Below, piece by piece: positions 7,340 through 14,682 of a DNA stretch of 28,079 nucleotides; positions within the stretch are counted from its first letter, which is position 1; every line of letters starts with the position of its first letter. The stretch covers positions 1 to 28,079 of the forward strand of contig JAISHJ010000120.1 of the NCBI GenBank assembly GCA_031262625.1, written 5' to 3'. The translations under genes were made by a program, and so were the position numbers. A model generated the notes under the pieces. That model did no database searches. It worked only from the letters and a program-made list of their open reading frames with translations, and had not been told where the DNA came from. This stretch comes from Ruminococcus sp. (GTDB lineage: Bacteria; Bacillota; Clostridia; Oscillospirales; Ruminococcaceae).

Positions 7340-8071
7340 TTATTTAATCCTTTTTAACATACCTGTTAGGGTTTTCCCCGGCTCATAGAAGGTTACATCC
7401 GGGAAATCGCTTCTTACCGCACGGATTTCGTCTGTAAACCTTACGGGGCTTATCATGTGGTTATAAAAATATTCGGGAAGGTTTGAAAAATCTTTGAACT
7501 GCTCCCCTGTTACATTTGAATAGAGAGGGAATTCCGGCTCGCCGAAGGTTTTATCTTCCATAAACACCCGAAGTTCCTCCGCGGCAGATTTCATAAGCGG
7601 TGTATGGAAAGCCCCGCGAACGTCAAGCTTAACGGCTTTTACGCCTTCTTTTATAAAATTATCTGCAACGGCGGTTACGGCGTTAATTTCGCCTGAAATT
7701 ACAGTCTGAACGTCGCTGTTAAAATTAACTGCGAAAACGCCGTCAATACAGGCGTCAATCACCTTTTCGGGAGGAATACCGATAATAGCGTACATTGCGC
7801 CGGGGTTTTCCTCGCAAGCCTTCTCCATAGCCTTTGTACGAACGTCAAGAATTTCGCACATTTGGAGAGGGGTAAACACCCCTGCGGCGGTAAGCATGGC
7901 GAATTCCCCGAGGGAATGACCTATCCCTATATATTCTGCGGGATTGTCTTTCATGAAACGTAAAGATTCTGCTAAGGTTACCGCACAGGTTACAGTCTGG
8001 CTGTAATCCCTAAGTCCGCCCTTAAGTTTTATCGACCCTTGCCCGGGGTAAAGGAGACATATTTTTGACAT
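7340..8071 (-). CDS. fabD: Malonyl-CoA:ACP transacylase, short form
   Basis: A 243-residue protein that should move malonyl groups from CoA to acyl carrier protein. GQGS (residues 11-13 region), GHSLGEF with nucleophile Ser53, Arg78 in VRTKAM, His156 in GAFHTPLM, and SPVRF (208-212) are present, so the active site appears intact. Usual FabD proteins are about 300-315 residues with the serine near 90; here the span from GQGS to the serine is about 40 residues shorter, and the ferredoxin-like subdomain and C-terminus are also compact. The ATG at 8071 follows AGGTGAG. It diverges from fabH over a 150-base spacer. I read it as a real compact FabD rather than a truncation, because both ends look complete. 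Confidence 0.88.
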   Translation of the reverse strand: MSKICLLYPGQGSIKLKGGLRDYSQTVTCAVTLAESLRFMKDNPAEYIGIGHSLGEFAMLTAAGVFTPLQMCEILDVRTKAMEKACEENPGAMYAIIGIPPEKVIDACIDGVFAVNFNSDVQTVISGEINAVTAVADNFIKEGVKAVKLDVRGAFHTPLMKSAAEELRVFMEDKTFGEPEFPLYSNVTGEQFKDFSNLPEYFYNHMISPVRFTDEIRAVRSDFPDVTFYEPGKTLTGMLKRIK

Positions 8072-8111
8072 ATTTTATTATTCTCACCTATATAAATTTT
8101 TGTTATATTCA

Positions 8112-8140
8112 TTGACAACTATAAGAAAACAGTGTATAAT
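8112..8140 (+). promoter_or_regulatory. Sigma-A promoter of the fabH operon
   Basis: TTGACA (8112-8117), 17-base spacer, TATAAT (8135-8140): exact consensus. Start of transcription expected near 8147, leaving about 78 bases of leader before fabH. No inverted repeat typical of a FapR or FabT operator was recognised here. Confidence 0.88.
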
Positions 8141-8224
8141 ATAATCAGTAATTCGCGCTTATTTGAGTATAACACATATTTTACAAAAAATCAAGGAAAT
8201 TTTTACGAAAATTACAGGAAACAG

Positions 8225-9211
8225 ATGAGTTTTTTAATCAGAGGTTTAGGAAGTTACTCCCCCGAGAAGAATATTACAAACGACGACTTCACAAAAATAA
8301 TGGAAACTTCCGACGAATGGATAACGTCGCGTACGGGAATAAAGGTTCGCCAATACGCTTCGGGCACTCCCACGTGGAAGATGGCGGTAAGAGCGGCGCA
8401 TGAAGCTATAGAAGCCGCAAAAATTGATGTTTCCGAGATAGGCTTAATCGTAACTTCAACCATTACTGCGGATTTTTTCACACCCTCCGTCTCCTGCCTT
8501 GTCGCGGGGGAATTAGGGCTTTTCTGCCCCGCTTTTGACATAGGCGCAGCTTGTTCGGGATTTGTTTTCGCTCTCGATACTGCGGAGCGTTATCTTCGCA
8601 CCGACGACGGAATAAAATACGCCCTCGTAATTTCCTCCGAAATGCTCTCGCGATACACTGATTTTGAGGACAGAAGTTCCGCAATAATTTTCGGAGACGG
8701 CGCGGGAGCGGTAATTCTTCAAAATGCTTCGCAGGGCGTTTACGGCTCATATCTCGGTACAGACGGCACTGGCGGCAAGCACCTTTTCGGCAAGCTTCCC
8801 TTCCCCAAATACCCCTTTTACGACTATGAAATTACCGATATGGAAGACTACCCCGGGAAAGAAAATGTAATAGTCCAAAACGGAAAAGAAGTATATAAAT
8901 TCGCGGTTAAGGCTATGCCGGCGGCGATAGAAAAGGCACTTGAAAAGGCAGGAATTACTCCGGAACAGGTAGACTTTTTCGTTCCCCATCAAGCGAATAT
9001 AAGGATTATTGAAACTGCCGCAAAAGCTATGAATATCCCTCTCGAAAAGTTTATAATAAATATAGCTTCTCACGCAAATACTTCCAGCGCAAGCATACCT
9101 CTCGCGCTGTATGATGCGCTTAAGGAGGGGAAAGTAAAGCGCGGCGATATTCTTTGCCTTTGCGGCTTCGGCGCAGGGCTTACCTATGGTGCGATTGTCT
9201 TTGAATATTAA
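8225..9211 (+). CDS. fabH: 3-oxoacyl-ACP synthase III
   Basis: A 328-residue condensing enzyme that joins an acyl-CoA primer to malonyl-ACP, starting fatty-acid synthesis. The catalytic triad is Cys110 (DIGAACSGF), His255 (VPHQANIRI) and Asn285 (ASHANTSSAS). The nucleotide-contact WITSRTGI near residue 32 and the C-terminal GFGAGLTYGAIV are typical. The ATG at 8225 fits the family's usual start (MSFLIRGLGSYSPEK) and follows AGGAAA; a start further upstream would overlap the promoter. First gene of the long rightward operon. A 68-base gap before fabG contains two similar short stretches, ATCGTGCTTGAA and ATTGTACTTGAA, of unknown meaning. Confidence 0.96.
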   Translation: MSFLIRGLGSYSPEKNITNDDFTKIMETSDEWITSRTGIKVRQYASGTPTWKMAVRAAHEAIEAAKIDVSEIGLIVTSTITADFFTPSVSCLVAGELGLFCPAFDIGAACSGFVFALDTAERYLRTDDGIKYALVISSEMLSRYTDFEDRSSAIIFGDGAGAVILQNASQGVYGSYLGTDGTGGKHLFGKLPFPKYPFYDYEITDMEDYPGKENVIVQNGKEVYKFAVKAMPAAIEKALEKAGITPEQVDFFVPHQANIRIIETAAKAMNIPLEKFIINIASHANTSSASIPLALYDALKEGKVKRGDILCLCGFGAGLTYGAIVFEY

Positions 9212-9279
9212 GATAACACGGGCATCAATCGTGCTTGAAGACTTCATTCAAGATTGTACTTGAATTTTAGGAGAAAATT

Positions 9280-10011
9280 ATGGTTGCATTAATTACCGGC
9301 GGCGCAAGAGGAATAGGAAAAGCTATTGCTCTGAAGCTTGCTTCTGACGGCTTTGATATTGCAGTGAATGATCTTAACGAAGCTTCTTTTGCCGATTCTG
9401 ACGTAATTGAAGCCTGTAAAGAATACGGCGTGAGAGCGGAAAAATTTTACGCGAATGTTGCGGACTCTAAAGAATGTGAAGCACTCGTTAAGGCGGTTGC
9501 AGAAATTTTCGGCGGTTTAGATGTGCTTGTAAACAACGCCGGAATTACACGCGACGGACTTATGGCGCGTATGACCGACGAGCAATATGACAGCGTAATC
9601 GCAGTAAACCAAAAGTCCGTATTTAATATGACAAAATTCGCCGGAAACCTTATGGGGAGGGCGAAAAAAGGGACTATAATCAACGTCTCAAGCGTTGCCG
9701 GTCTTTACGGCAACCCCGGGCAGATGAACTACTCCGCTTCAAAAGCGGCAATTATCGGTATGACTAAAACCGCCGCAAAAGAACTCGGTCGGCGCGGCAT
9801 TACCGTTAACGCAGTAGCTCCCGGATTTATAAGCACCCCCATGACCGAAAAACTCACCGAAGAACAGCGCGCTTCTATGCTTGCGCAGATTGCTCTTCGC
9901 CGCTACGGCTCCCCCGAAGAGGTAGCCTCCGTCGTCGGATTCCTCGCGTCCCCTGCCGCTTCCTACGTCACAGGACAGGTTATCGAGATTTCCGGGGGGC
10001 TTTCGATGTGA
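9280..10011 (+). CDS. fabG: 3-oxoacyl-ACP reductase
   Basis: A 243-residue short-chain dehydrogenase that reduces 3-oxoacyl-ACP with NADPH. It has the cofactor loop GGARGIG (7-13), NNAG (85-88) and the catalytic Ser138, Tyr151 and Lys155 (YSASK). The C-terminus GQVIEISGGLSM is the standard FabG ending. The ATG follows TAGGAG. The stop TGA overlaps the ATG of the next gene as TGATG, so the PIN-domain gene is translationally coupled to it. The last 150 bases of the gene are C-rich. Confidence 0.96.
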   Translation: MVALITGGARGIGKAIALKLASDGFDIAVNDLNEASFADSDVIEACKEYGVRAEKFYANVADSKECEALVKAVAEIFGGLDVLVNNAGITRDGLMARMTDEQYDSVIAVNQKSVFNMTKFAGNLMGRAKKGTIINVSSVAGLYGNPGQMNYSASKAAIIGMTKTAAKELGRRGITVNAVAPGFISTPMTEKLTEEQRASMLAQIALRRYGSPEEVASVVGFLASPAASYVTGQVIEISGGLSM

Positions 10012-10496
10012 TGGAGTTTAGTAAGTTCGGAAAATTCAAAGTCTATCTTGAAACATCAGTCATAAGTCATCTTGACCAACCGGAAAAAGATATGGAATAT
10101 CGCTATACGCATGAGTTTTGGGACAAGGCAAAAGCGGGGGAGTATGATATTTATATATCGGGCGTTGTCATTGAAGAATTAAGCAGATGTGAAGATGATA
10201 AAAAGCAGATTTTGCTTGATAAACTTGACGAAGTTATGTATAAAGAAATAGCCATTACACCTGAAATATCTTTAATTGCTGATAATATTATTGACAGAAA
10301 AATCCTCACCCAAAAATCCATATTAGATTGCCAACATATTGCGGCGGCTGTTGTCGGTGAATGCGATTATCTGCTGTCATGGAACATGAAACATCTATGC
10401 AACATTTACACAAACGATGGCATCAGACATATAACGATGGATTACGGTTATAAAGAAATGCAAATTATTCCGCCTTCAATGCTATTAAGGAAGTGA
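10011..10496 (+). CDS. PIN-domain protein, putative VapC-like toxin
   Basis: A 161-residue protein with a PIN-type ribonuclease layout: VYLETSVISHL near the start (Glu14 at the usual first Asp), VVIEELS (Glu55/Glu56), and SILDCQHIAAAV with Asp106 followed by CDYLLSWNMKHLCN (Asp119, Asn125). From memory the YLETS start and LLxWNxKH end mark a PIN subgroup found beside small antitoxin-like genes; no search was run. PIN proteins of this kind cut RNA in a metal-dependent way. The gene starts inside the fabG stop (TGATG), is A/T-richer than its fab neighbours, and is followed four bases later by three tandem small paralogues. The location inside the fab operon suggests acquisition. An ordinary RNA-processing role cannot be excluded. 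Confidence 0.82.
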   Translation: MEFSKFGKFKVYLETSVISHLDQPEKDMEYRYTHEFWDKAKAGEYDIYISGVVIEELSRCEDDKKQILLDKLDEVMYKEIAITPEISLIADNIIDRKILTQKSILDCQHIAAAVVGECDYLLSWNMKHLCNIYTNDGIRHITMDYGYKEMQIIPPSMLLRK

Positions 10497-10500
10497 TCGT

Positions 10501-10698
10501 ATGCTAAAAATATCAAAAGACTTCACAATGGAAGACATTCGCGCTATTCGTGATGATTATTACGAACAGCATAAAGACTGGACGTGGAAGGAAATGGCTG
10601 ACGAAACAAACGCCATCGCCGAGCCTATTTTCGCGGAACTCCGGAAGCGGCGCGAAGAACGTCTTGCAAGAGAAGCGGCAGAAAAACAAGGTGCTTAA
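10501..10698 (+). CDS. Small putative antitoxin, paralogue 1 of 3
   Basis: A 65-residue charged protein beginning MLKISKDFTMEDIRAIRDDY. The first 26 residues match the two following genes closely; the rest (KEMADETNAIAEPIFAELRKRREERLAREAAEKQ) is a predicted amphipathic, highly charged helix. The xDIRAIRxxxYE motif resembles, from memory, small proteins encoded next to PIN-domain genes. The start lies four bases after the PIN-gene stop, and the gene ends two bases before the next one starts. The function is inferred from position and size only. I see no helix-turn-helix or AbrB-like motif. Confidence 0.7.
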   Translation: MLKISKDFTMEDIRAIRDDYYEQHKDWTWKEMADETNAIAEPIFAELRKRREERLAREAAEKQGA

Positions 10699-10700
10699 CT

Positions 10701-10901
10701 ATGTTACAAATTTCCGATGATTTCACCTTAGAAGATATTCGCGCTATTCGTGACGATTTTTACGAACGATATAAGGACAACTGGGACCATGAAGCTATGA
10801 TAAAAGAAATTCGCGAAGGTGCGGAACACTTCGGAAAAGAATTAAAGCAACGACGAATTGTTTCGGTAAAAAACCCGTTCAAACGAGGCTTAATATGCTA
10901 A
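10701..10901 (+). CDS. Small putative antitoxin, paralogue 2 of 3
   Basis: A 66-residue protein beginning MLQISDDFTLEDIRAIRDDF, then a charged helical middle (HEAMIKEIREGAEHFGKELKQRR) and an unrelated tail (KNPFKRGLIC). Its first 70 bases are nearly identical to those of paralogue 3, showing a recent duplication. The stop overlaps the start of paralogue 3 in the string ATGCTAA (7 bases). The tail may be new sequence read into the duplicated copy's upstream region: its last codons (TGC TAA) are the first bases of the next gene. Confidence 0.7.
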   Translation: MLQISDDFTLEDIRAIRDDFYERYKDNWDHEAMIKEIREGAEHFGKELKQRRIVSVKNPFKRGLIC

Positions 10902-11071
10902 AGATTTCCGATGATTTCACCTTAGAAGACATTCGCGCTATGCGTGATGATTTCGGCGAACGGCATAAGGACGGCGACTGGGATGCTATTGCCGCTGAGA
11001 TAAAAGCCGGCGCGGCGGAGTTTCGCCGTGATTACGCAGCTTTTATTGCGCGAAAGCATCAAAAAGACTAA
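10895..11071 (+). CDS. Small putative antitoxin, paralogue 3 of 3
   Basis: A 58-residue protein, short enough to be missed by length cut-offs. It begins MLKISDDFTLEDIRAMRDDF and continues GERHKDGDWDAIAAEIKAGA to a basic end (IARKHQKD). The start ATG overlaps the stop of paralogue 2, and the upstream AACGAGG can serve as ribosome binding site. It shares the N-terminal motif of the other two but has its own C-terminal half. It is followed by 29 bases and then fabF. It is real by similarity and coupling; its partner (the PIN protein or another) is inferred. Confidence 0.72.
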   Translation: MLKISDDFTLEDIRAMRDDFGERHKDGDWDAIAAEIKAGAAEFRRDYAAFIARKHQKD

Positions 11072-11100
11072 CAGAACCAAAAACGAAAGGTACAGAAAAA

Positions 11101-12345
11101 ATGTCATCAAAAGGCGTAGCAATAACCGGGATAGGGGTTATCACCCCAATAGCACAGGGCGTGAAGGATTTTGACTCCGCACTCCGCAGGGGAGATATTG
11201 GTTTTAACCTCTTGGGGGACAGATTCGGTGCGGATTTTCCTATAAAAATTGCGGCGGAAGTAAAAGACTTTGATGCTTCAAAATATTTCCCCGATAAGAA
11301 GGATATTAAGCGGAATGAACGCTTCGCGCAGTTTGCAGTCGCTGCCGCACTTGATGCGCTTGAAGACTGCGGCTCTGAATTTGAAGATATAGACCGCTTC
11401 CGCAAAGGCATTCTATACGGCGTGGGGATAGGCGGCTTACAGCTTACTCTCGACGAACACTCAAAAATGCTCGAAAAAGGCTCTAACCGCATTTCCGCGC
11501 TCTATATTCCCATGATGATTGCGAATATGTCGAGCGGTGCCGCGGCTTTGCGGCTTAAGAGTTTTTGCGGAGACAATTTCGTCTGCACCTCCGCCTGTGC
11601 AAGTTCTACCCACGCTCTCGGAGAAGCTTTCCGCAAAGTTAAGGACGGCTACCTTGACGTCTGTATCGCGGGGGGAGCAGAATCGGTTGTTAATGAACTT
11701 GCAATTGCGGCGTTTAACAACATGAAGGCTCTCACAAAATCTTCCGACATAAACCGCGCTTCAATTCCCTTTGACAAGGAGCGCGACGGCTTTGTACTGG
11801 GAGAGGGCGCGGCGGCTTTAGTCCTTGAGAACACCGAACACGCACGCGCTCGCGGAGCGCGCATTTACGCTGAAATTGTCGGATATGGTGCGACAGATGA
11901 TGCTTACCACATTACAGCGCCTTCTCCGGACGGCGAAGCGGCGGCTTACGCTATGACTGCGGCGGTGAAAGAAGCAGGGCTTGCGCCTTCCGACATTGAC
12001 TATATAAACGCTCACGGAACTTCTACTCCTATGAACGACCGCTGTGAAACGGCGGCGATAAAAAAAGCTTTCGGGGAACATTCCGCGAAACTTAAAGTTA
12101 ACTCTACAAAATCTTTATTCGGGCATATGTTAGGCGCGGCAGGTGCGGCGGAAGCGGCGGCGGCGGCTTTAGAGATTTACGGACACTACCTCCACAAAAC
12201 CGCAGGACTTACGGTAGATGACCCTGAATGTGATCTTAACAACTGCAAGGAGGGTTTCGATAATATAGAAATCCGCGCCGCACTTTCAAACAGTTTAGGT
12301 TTCGGCGGACACAACGCTTGTATAGCTTTACGCGAGGTGAAATAA
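11101..12345 (+). CDS. fabF: 3-oxoacyl-ACP synthase II
   Basis: A 414-residue elongating condensing enzyme. Catalytic Cys166 is in CTSACASSTHAL, His305 in NAHGTSTPMND, Lys337 and His342 in KSLFGHMLGAAGAAE; LGFGGHNACI closes the protein as in other KAS II enzymes. Length is normal. The ribosome binding site is GAAAGG ten bases before the ATG. It follows the three small paralogues, and its own stop is one base before the accB start, so it belongs to the same message. The fabG-to-fabF gap filled by the PIN module is where many Clostridia have these genes adjacent. Confidence 0.96.
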   Translation: MSSKGVAITGIGVITPIAQGVKDFDSALRRGDIGFNLLGDRFGADFPIKIAAEVKDFDASKYFPDKKDIKRNERFAQFAVAAALDALEDCGSEFEDIDRFRKGILYGVGIGGLQLTLDEHSKMLEKGSNRISALYIPMMIANMSSGAAALRLKSFCGDNFVCTSACASSTHALGEAFRKVKDGYLDVCIAGGAESVVNELAIAAFNNMKALTKSSDINRASIPFDKERDGFVLGEGAAALVLENTEHARARGARIYAEIVGYGATDDAYHITAPSPDGEAAAYAMTAAVKEAGLAPSDIDYINAHGTSTPMNDRCETAAIKKAFGEHSAKLKVNSTKSLFGHMLGAAGAAEAAAAALEIYGHYLHKTAGLTVDDPECDLNNCKEGFDNIEIRAALSNSLGFGGHNACIALREVK

Positions 12346-12346
12346 A

Positions 12347-12796
12347 ATGGCTGATGTAAAAAAAACACTGGAAATTATGACGCAAACGCTTGTACAAAAC
12401 GGTCTGACAAAGGTTTCGGTCAGTCTTGATGACTTTCAGATAGAAATCGAAAAAACTCCGGCGGCGATTACTCAAACTATACTGCCGGGAAACGGCGCGC
12501 TTGCTGTTTCCGGCGTGGTTAACAGCGTCTCCGAAACTATAGAAGCGTCTCCCGAAAAGCCTTGCAACATAGTTAAAGCGCCTTTAATCGGGACTTTTTA
12601 CGAAAGTTCCGCCCCCGGGAAGCCGCCTTTTGTGAAGGTCGGCGACAGGGTAAAGCGTGACGACGTGCTCTTTATAATCGAGTCAATGAAGCTTATGAAC
12701 GAAGTTACGAGCGAATTTGAGGGAGTTGTCACGAAGATTCTCCCGAAAAACGCAGATATTCTCGAATACGACCAGCCAGTTATGGTTATTGAATAG
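12347..12796 (+). CDS. accB: Biotin carboxyl carrier protein of acetyl-CoA carboxylase
   Basis: A 149-residue carrier. The C-terminal biotinyl domain holds ESMKLMNEV with Lys115 as the biotin site, and APLIGTFYESSAPGKPPFVKVGD is the typical entry to that domain. The N-terminal 36 residues (a helix, then SVSLDDFQIEIEK) are the usual dimer region, followed by a short flexible linker. It carries carboxyl groups for malonyl-CoA formation. The ATG follows GAGGTG at the end of fabF. The biotin carboxylase (accC) and carboxyltransferase (accD, accA) genes are not in this window. Confidence 0.95.
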   Translation: MADVKKTLEIMTQTLVQNGLTKVSVSLDDFQIEIEKTPAAITQTILPGNGALAVSGVVNSVSETIEASPEKPCNIVKAPLIGTFYESSAPGKPPFVKVGDRVKRDDVLFIIESMKLMNEVTSEFEGVVTKILPKNADILEYDQPVMVIE

Positions 12797-12855
12797 ATAT
12801 TCATCTGTCGGGCTGACAATTTGCTTATCATATTTAAGCATTTAAAGAGGTTAAT

Positions 12856-13293
12856 ATGCATCTTGATAAAAACGAAATTAAAGAACTTATCCCGCACCGC
12901 GAACCGTTCCTCTTAATCGACGAAATTATCGAAATGGAGCCGGGCAAGAAGGCGGTTGCGGTTAAGCATATCAAAAAGAACGACTTTTGGTTTGAAGGAC
13001 ATTTCCCCGGACACCCTGTTACACCCGGAGTACTTATCGTCGAAATGATGGCGCAGACCGGCTGTGCTTCTATGCTTGCTCTGCCCGAAAACAAAGGCAA
13101 AATCGGCTTTTTCGGCGGAATTGAAAGCGCGAAATTCCGCAGAGAAGTTGTCCCCGGCGACGACCTTACTCTTACAGTAGAAATAGTAAAAACGAAATCC
13201 GCACTGGGGAGCGTTATCGGCTATGGAAAAGGCACGGCGACCGTTGACGGAAAACTCGCCTGCTCCGCCGAGATTCAGTTTATTTTGAAGTAG
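12856..13293 (+). CDS. fabZ: 3-hydroxyacyl-ACP dehydratase
   Basis: A 145-residue hot-dog-fold enzyme that removes water from 3-hydroxyacyl-ACP. LIPHREPFLLIDEI near the start, the active-site HFPGHPVTPGVL with His49, and VEMMAQTG with Glu63 are intact. Length is normal. The ribosome binding site is AGAGG. It is 59 bases after accB, with no promoter recognised in the gap, so it probably shares the fab transcript. Two very small reading frames follow before pheS. Confidence 0.95.
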   Translation: MHLDKNEIKELIPHREPFLLIDEIIEMEPGKKAVAVKHIKKNDFWFEGHFPGHPVTPGVLIVEMMAQTGCASMLALPENKGKIGFFGGIESAKFRREVVPGDDLTLTVEIVKTKSALGSVIGYGKGTATVDGKLACSAEIQFILK

Positions 13294-13321
13294 AAATTTT
13301 ATAAATAAAAGAGGTTTTATT

Positions 13322-13492
13322 ATGATCGAAAGTAAAGTTATTTTAAGGCAAATATTCTTTGACTTTTTAACGACAAAAGATCGAAAGACATATGAACTTA
13401 GGCTCCGTGCTGCCTTAGAACCGGATGATATTGCACAAGTAGAGGCACTCTATGCAGAATATCTTAAATCTGACGATAAAAAATCCGAATAG
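13322..13492 (+). CDS. Hypothetical 56-residue protein
   Basis: MIESKVILRQIFFDFLTTKD begins a 56-residue product with a hydrophobic N-terminal half and a charged helical end (ALEPDDIAQVEALYAEYLKS). The ATG follows AGAGG at 8 bases. It is A/T-richer than fabZ and pheS. I recognise no family. Placement, ribosome binding site and uninterrupted frame support it modestly; it may be a remnant of an inserted gene. Confidence 0.45.
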   Translation: MIESKVILRQIFFDFLTTKDRKTYELRLRAALEPDDIAQVEALYAEYLKSDDKKSE

Positions 13493-13510
13493 TTTTTTAC
13501 GGGAACAATC

Positions 13511-13633
13511 ATGTATACAATTGAAGAAGTAAGAAAGATAGCCGCCGATTACGCCGGTGTTGTTAATGGTGTGTTCCCTATTGTTAAGGGGAACTTATAT
13601 ATGAAAAGCCCTCTGAAAGGAATATATAGATGA
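13511..13633 (+). CDS. Hypothetical 40-residue protein coupled to pheS
   Basis: A 40-residue frame beginning MYTIEEVRKIAADYAGVVNG. Its stop overlaps the pheS start as ATGA, the usual sign of translational coupling. A weak GGGAA lies before its ATG. The TIEEVRKI start vaguely recalls both the DIRAIR motif of the upstream small paralogues and the N-terminus of minimal nucleotidyltransferases, but the rest matches neither. It could be a leader-type peptide for pheST or the broken start of a lost gene. Confidence 0.4.
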   Translation: MYTIEEVRKIAADYAGVVNGVFPIVKGNLYMKSPLKGIYR

Positions 13634-14667
13634 ACATAGAAGAAATAAAAAAGAAACTATCCGAAGAGATTGAAAGTGCCGATAAGACCGAAAAGGTTGA
13701 AGCGGCAAGAGTAAATTTCCTCGGGAAAAAGGGGCACATAACCTCTGCACTTGCGGGGCTTAAAAACGTCTCGGGGGAGGAAAAACGCACTCTCGGACAA
13801 GCTATAAACGCTTTGAAGCGCGAAGCGGAAGCCCTCTTTGCGGAAAAACTTGTTGCGCTTCGCGAATTTGAGGAGCGCGCTTTAATTGAAGCCGCGCCTG
13901 TTTACGACCTTTCGATTCCTGTCGGCGAAAAGTCAGGCTCTCTCCACCCCATAACCCTCGTTTCACGCGAGTGTGAAGCTATATTTTCGAGCATGGGCTT
14001 TACTGTTGAGGAGTATGGAGAAATTACCGACGACTATAACTGCTTTGAAGCCCTCAATATCCCGAAAGACCACCCTGCCCGCGATATGCAGGATACCTAC
14101 TATCTCGAAAACGGACAGCTTCTAAAAACGCATACTTCCGCCGCGCAGAATACTATTATGCGTAAATACGGGAAAAACTTAGAAGCAGGAATGCCGATAA
14201 GAGCGATTTTCCCCGGGAGATGCTTCCGCAATGAAGCGACAGATGCCTGTCACGAAAACACCTTCTTCCAGATGGAAGGCGTAATGATCGACCGCGATAT
14301 TAATATATCAAACCTTATCTATTTCATGAAAAAAATGCTCTCCGAAGTGTTTGAAAGAGACGTTAAAGTACGCCTTCGCCCGGGCTTTTTCCCCTTTGTC
14401 GAGCCGGGGTTTGAACTTGATATAAGCTGTGCTATCTGCGGCGGTGAGGGCTGCCCTTCATGCAAGAATTCAGGCTGGCTTGAACTTTGCCCCTGCGGTA
14501 TGATTCACCCGAACGTTCTTACTGCCGGAGGAATTGACCCCGAAAAATACACCGGCTTCGCTTTCGGACTCGGCTTAACGCGCCTTGCTATGATGAAGTA
14601 CGGCATTAAAGATATACGCGACTTTAACTCCGGGAAACTTGCGAATTTAACGCAATTTGTACATTAA
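13630..14667 (+). CDS. pheS: Phenylalanyl-tRNA synthetase alpha subunit
   Basis: A 345-residue class II synthetase subunit that charges tRNA-Phe together with PheT. The N-terminal coiled coil (residues 1-85) precedes the catalytic core: HPITLVSRECEAIFSSMGF, the motif 2 region RCFRNEATDACHENTFFQME, a Cys-rich loop (CAICGGEGCPSCKNSGW), and motif 3 GFAFGLGLTRLAMMKYGI. Length is normal. GAAAGGAA lies before the ATG, and the start overlaps the stop of the 40-residue frame. No T-box leader was recognised upstream, which fits expression from the fab promoter or an unseen one. Confidence 0.97.
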   Translation: MNIEEIKKKLSEEIESADKTEKVEAARVNFLGKKGHITSALAGLKNVSGEEKRTLGQAINALKREAEALFAEKLVALREFEERALIEAAPVYDLSIPVGEKSGSLHPITLVSRECEAIFSSMGFTVEEYGEITDDYNCFEALNIPKDHPARDMQDTYYLENGQLLKTHTSAAQNTIMRKYGKNLEAGMPIRAIFPGRCFRNEATDACHENTFFQMEGVMIDRDINISNLIYFMKKMLSEVFERDVKVRLRPGFFPFVEPGFELDISCAICGGEGCPSCKNSGWLELCPCGMIHPNVLTAGGIDPEKYTGFAFGLGLTRLAMMKYGIKDIRDFNSGKLANLTQFVH

Positions 14668-14682
14668 GAAGGATAAAATTTT

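Noticed and set aside
8083..8118. fabD promoter overlapping the fabH -35 box (TTGTCA with TATATA on the minus strand)
   Set aside because: The transcript would start at or beyond the fabD ribosome binding site, leaving it out of the message; the real fabD promoter is unclear.
13294..13629. T-box leader before pheST
   Set aside because: No T-box sequence or terminator/antiterminator pair was recognised; the space holds micro-ORFs.
13511..13633. Remnant of a minimal nucleotidyltransferase
   Set aside because: Only the first dozen residues look similar; no GS-type catalytic motif is found in any frame after it.
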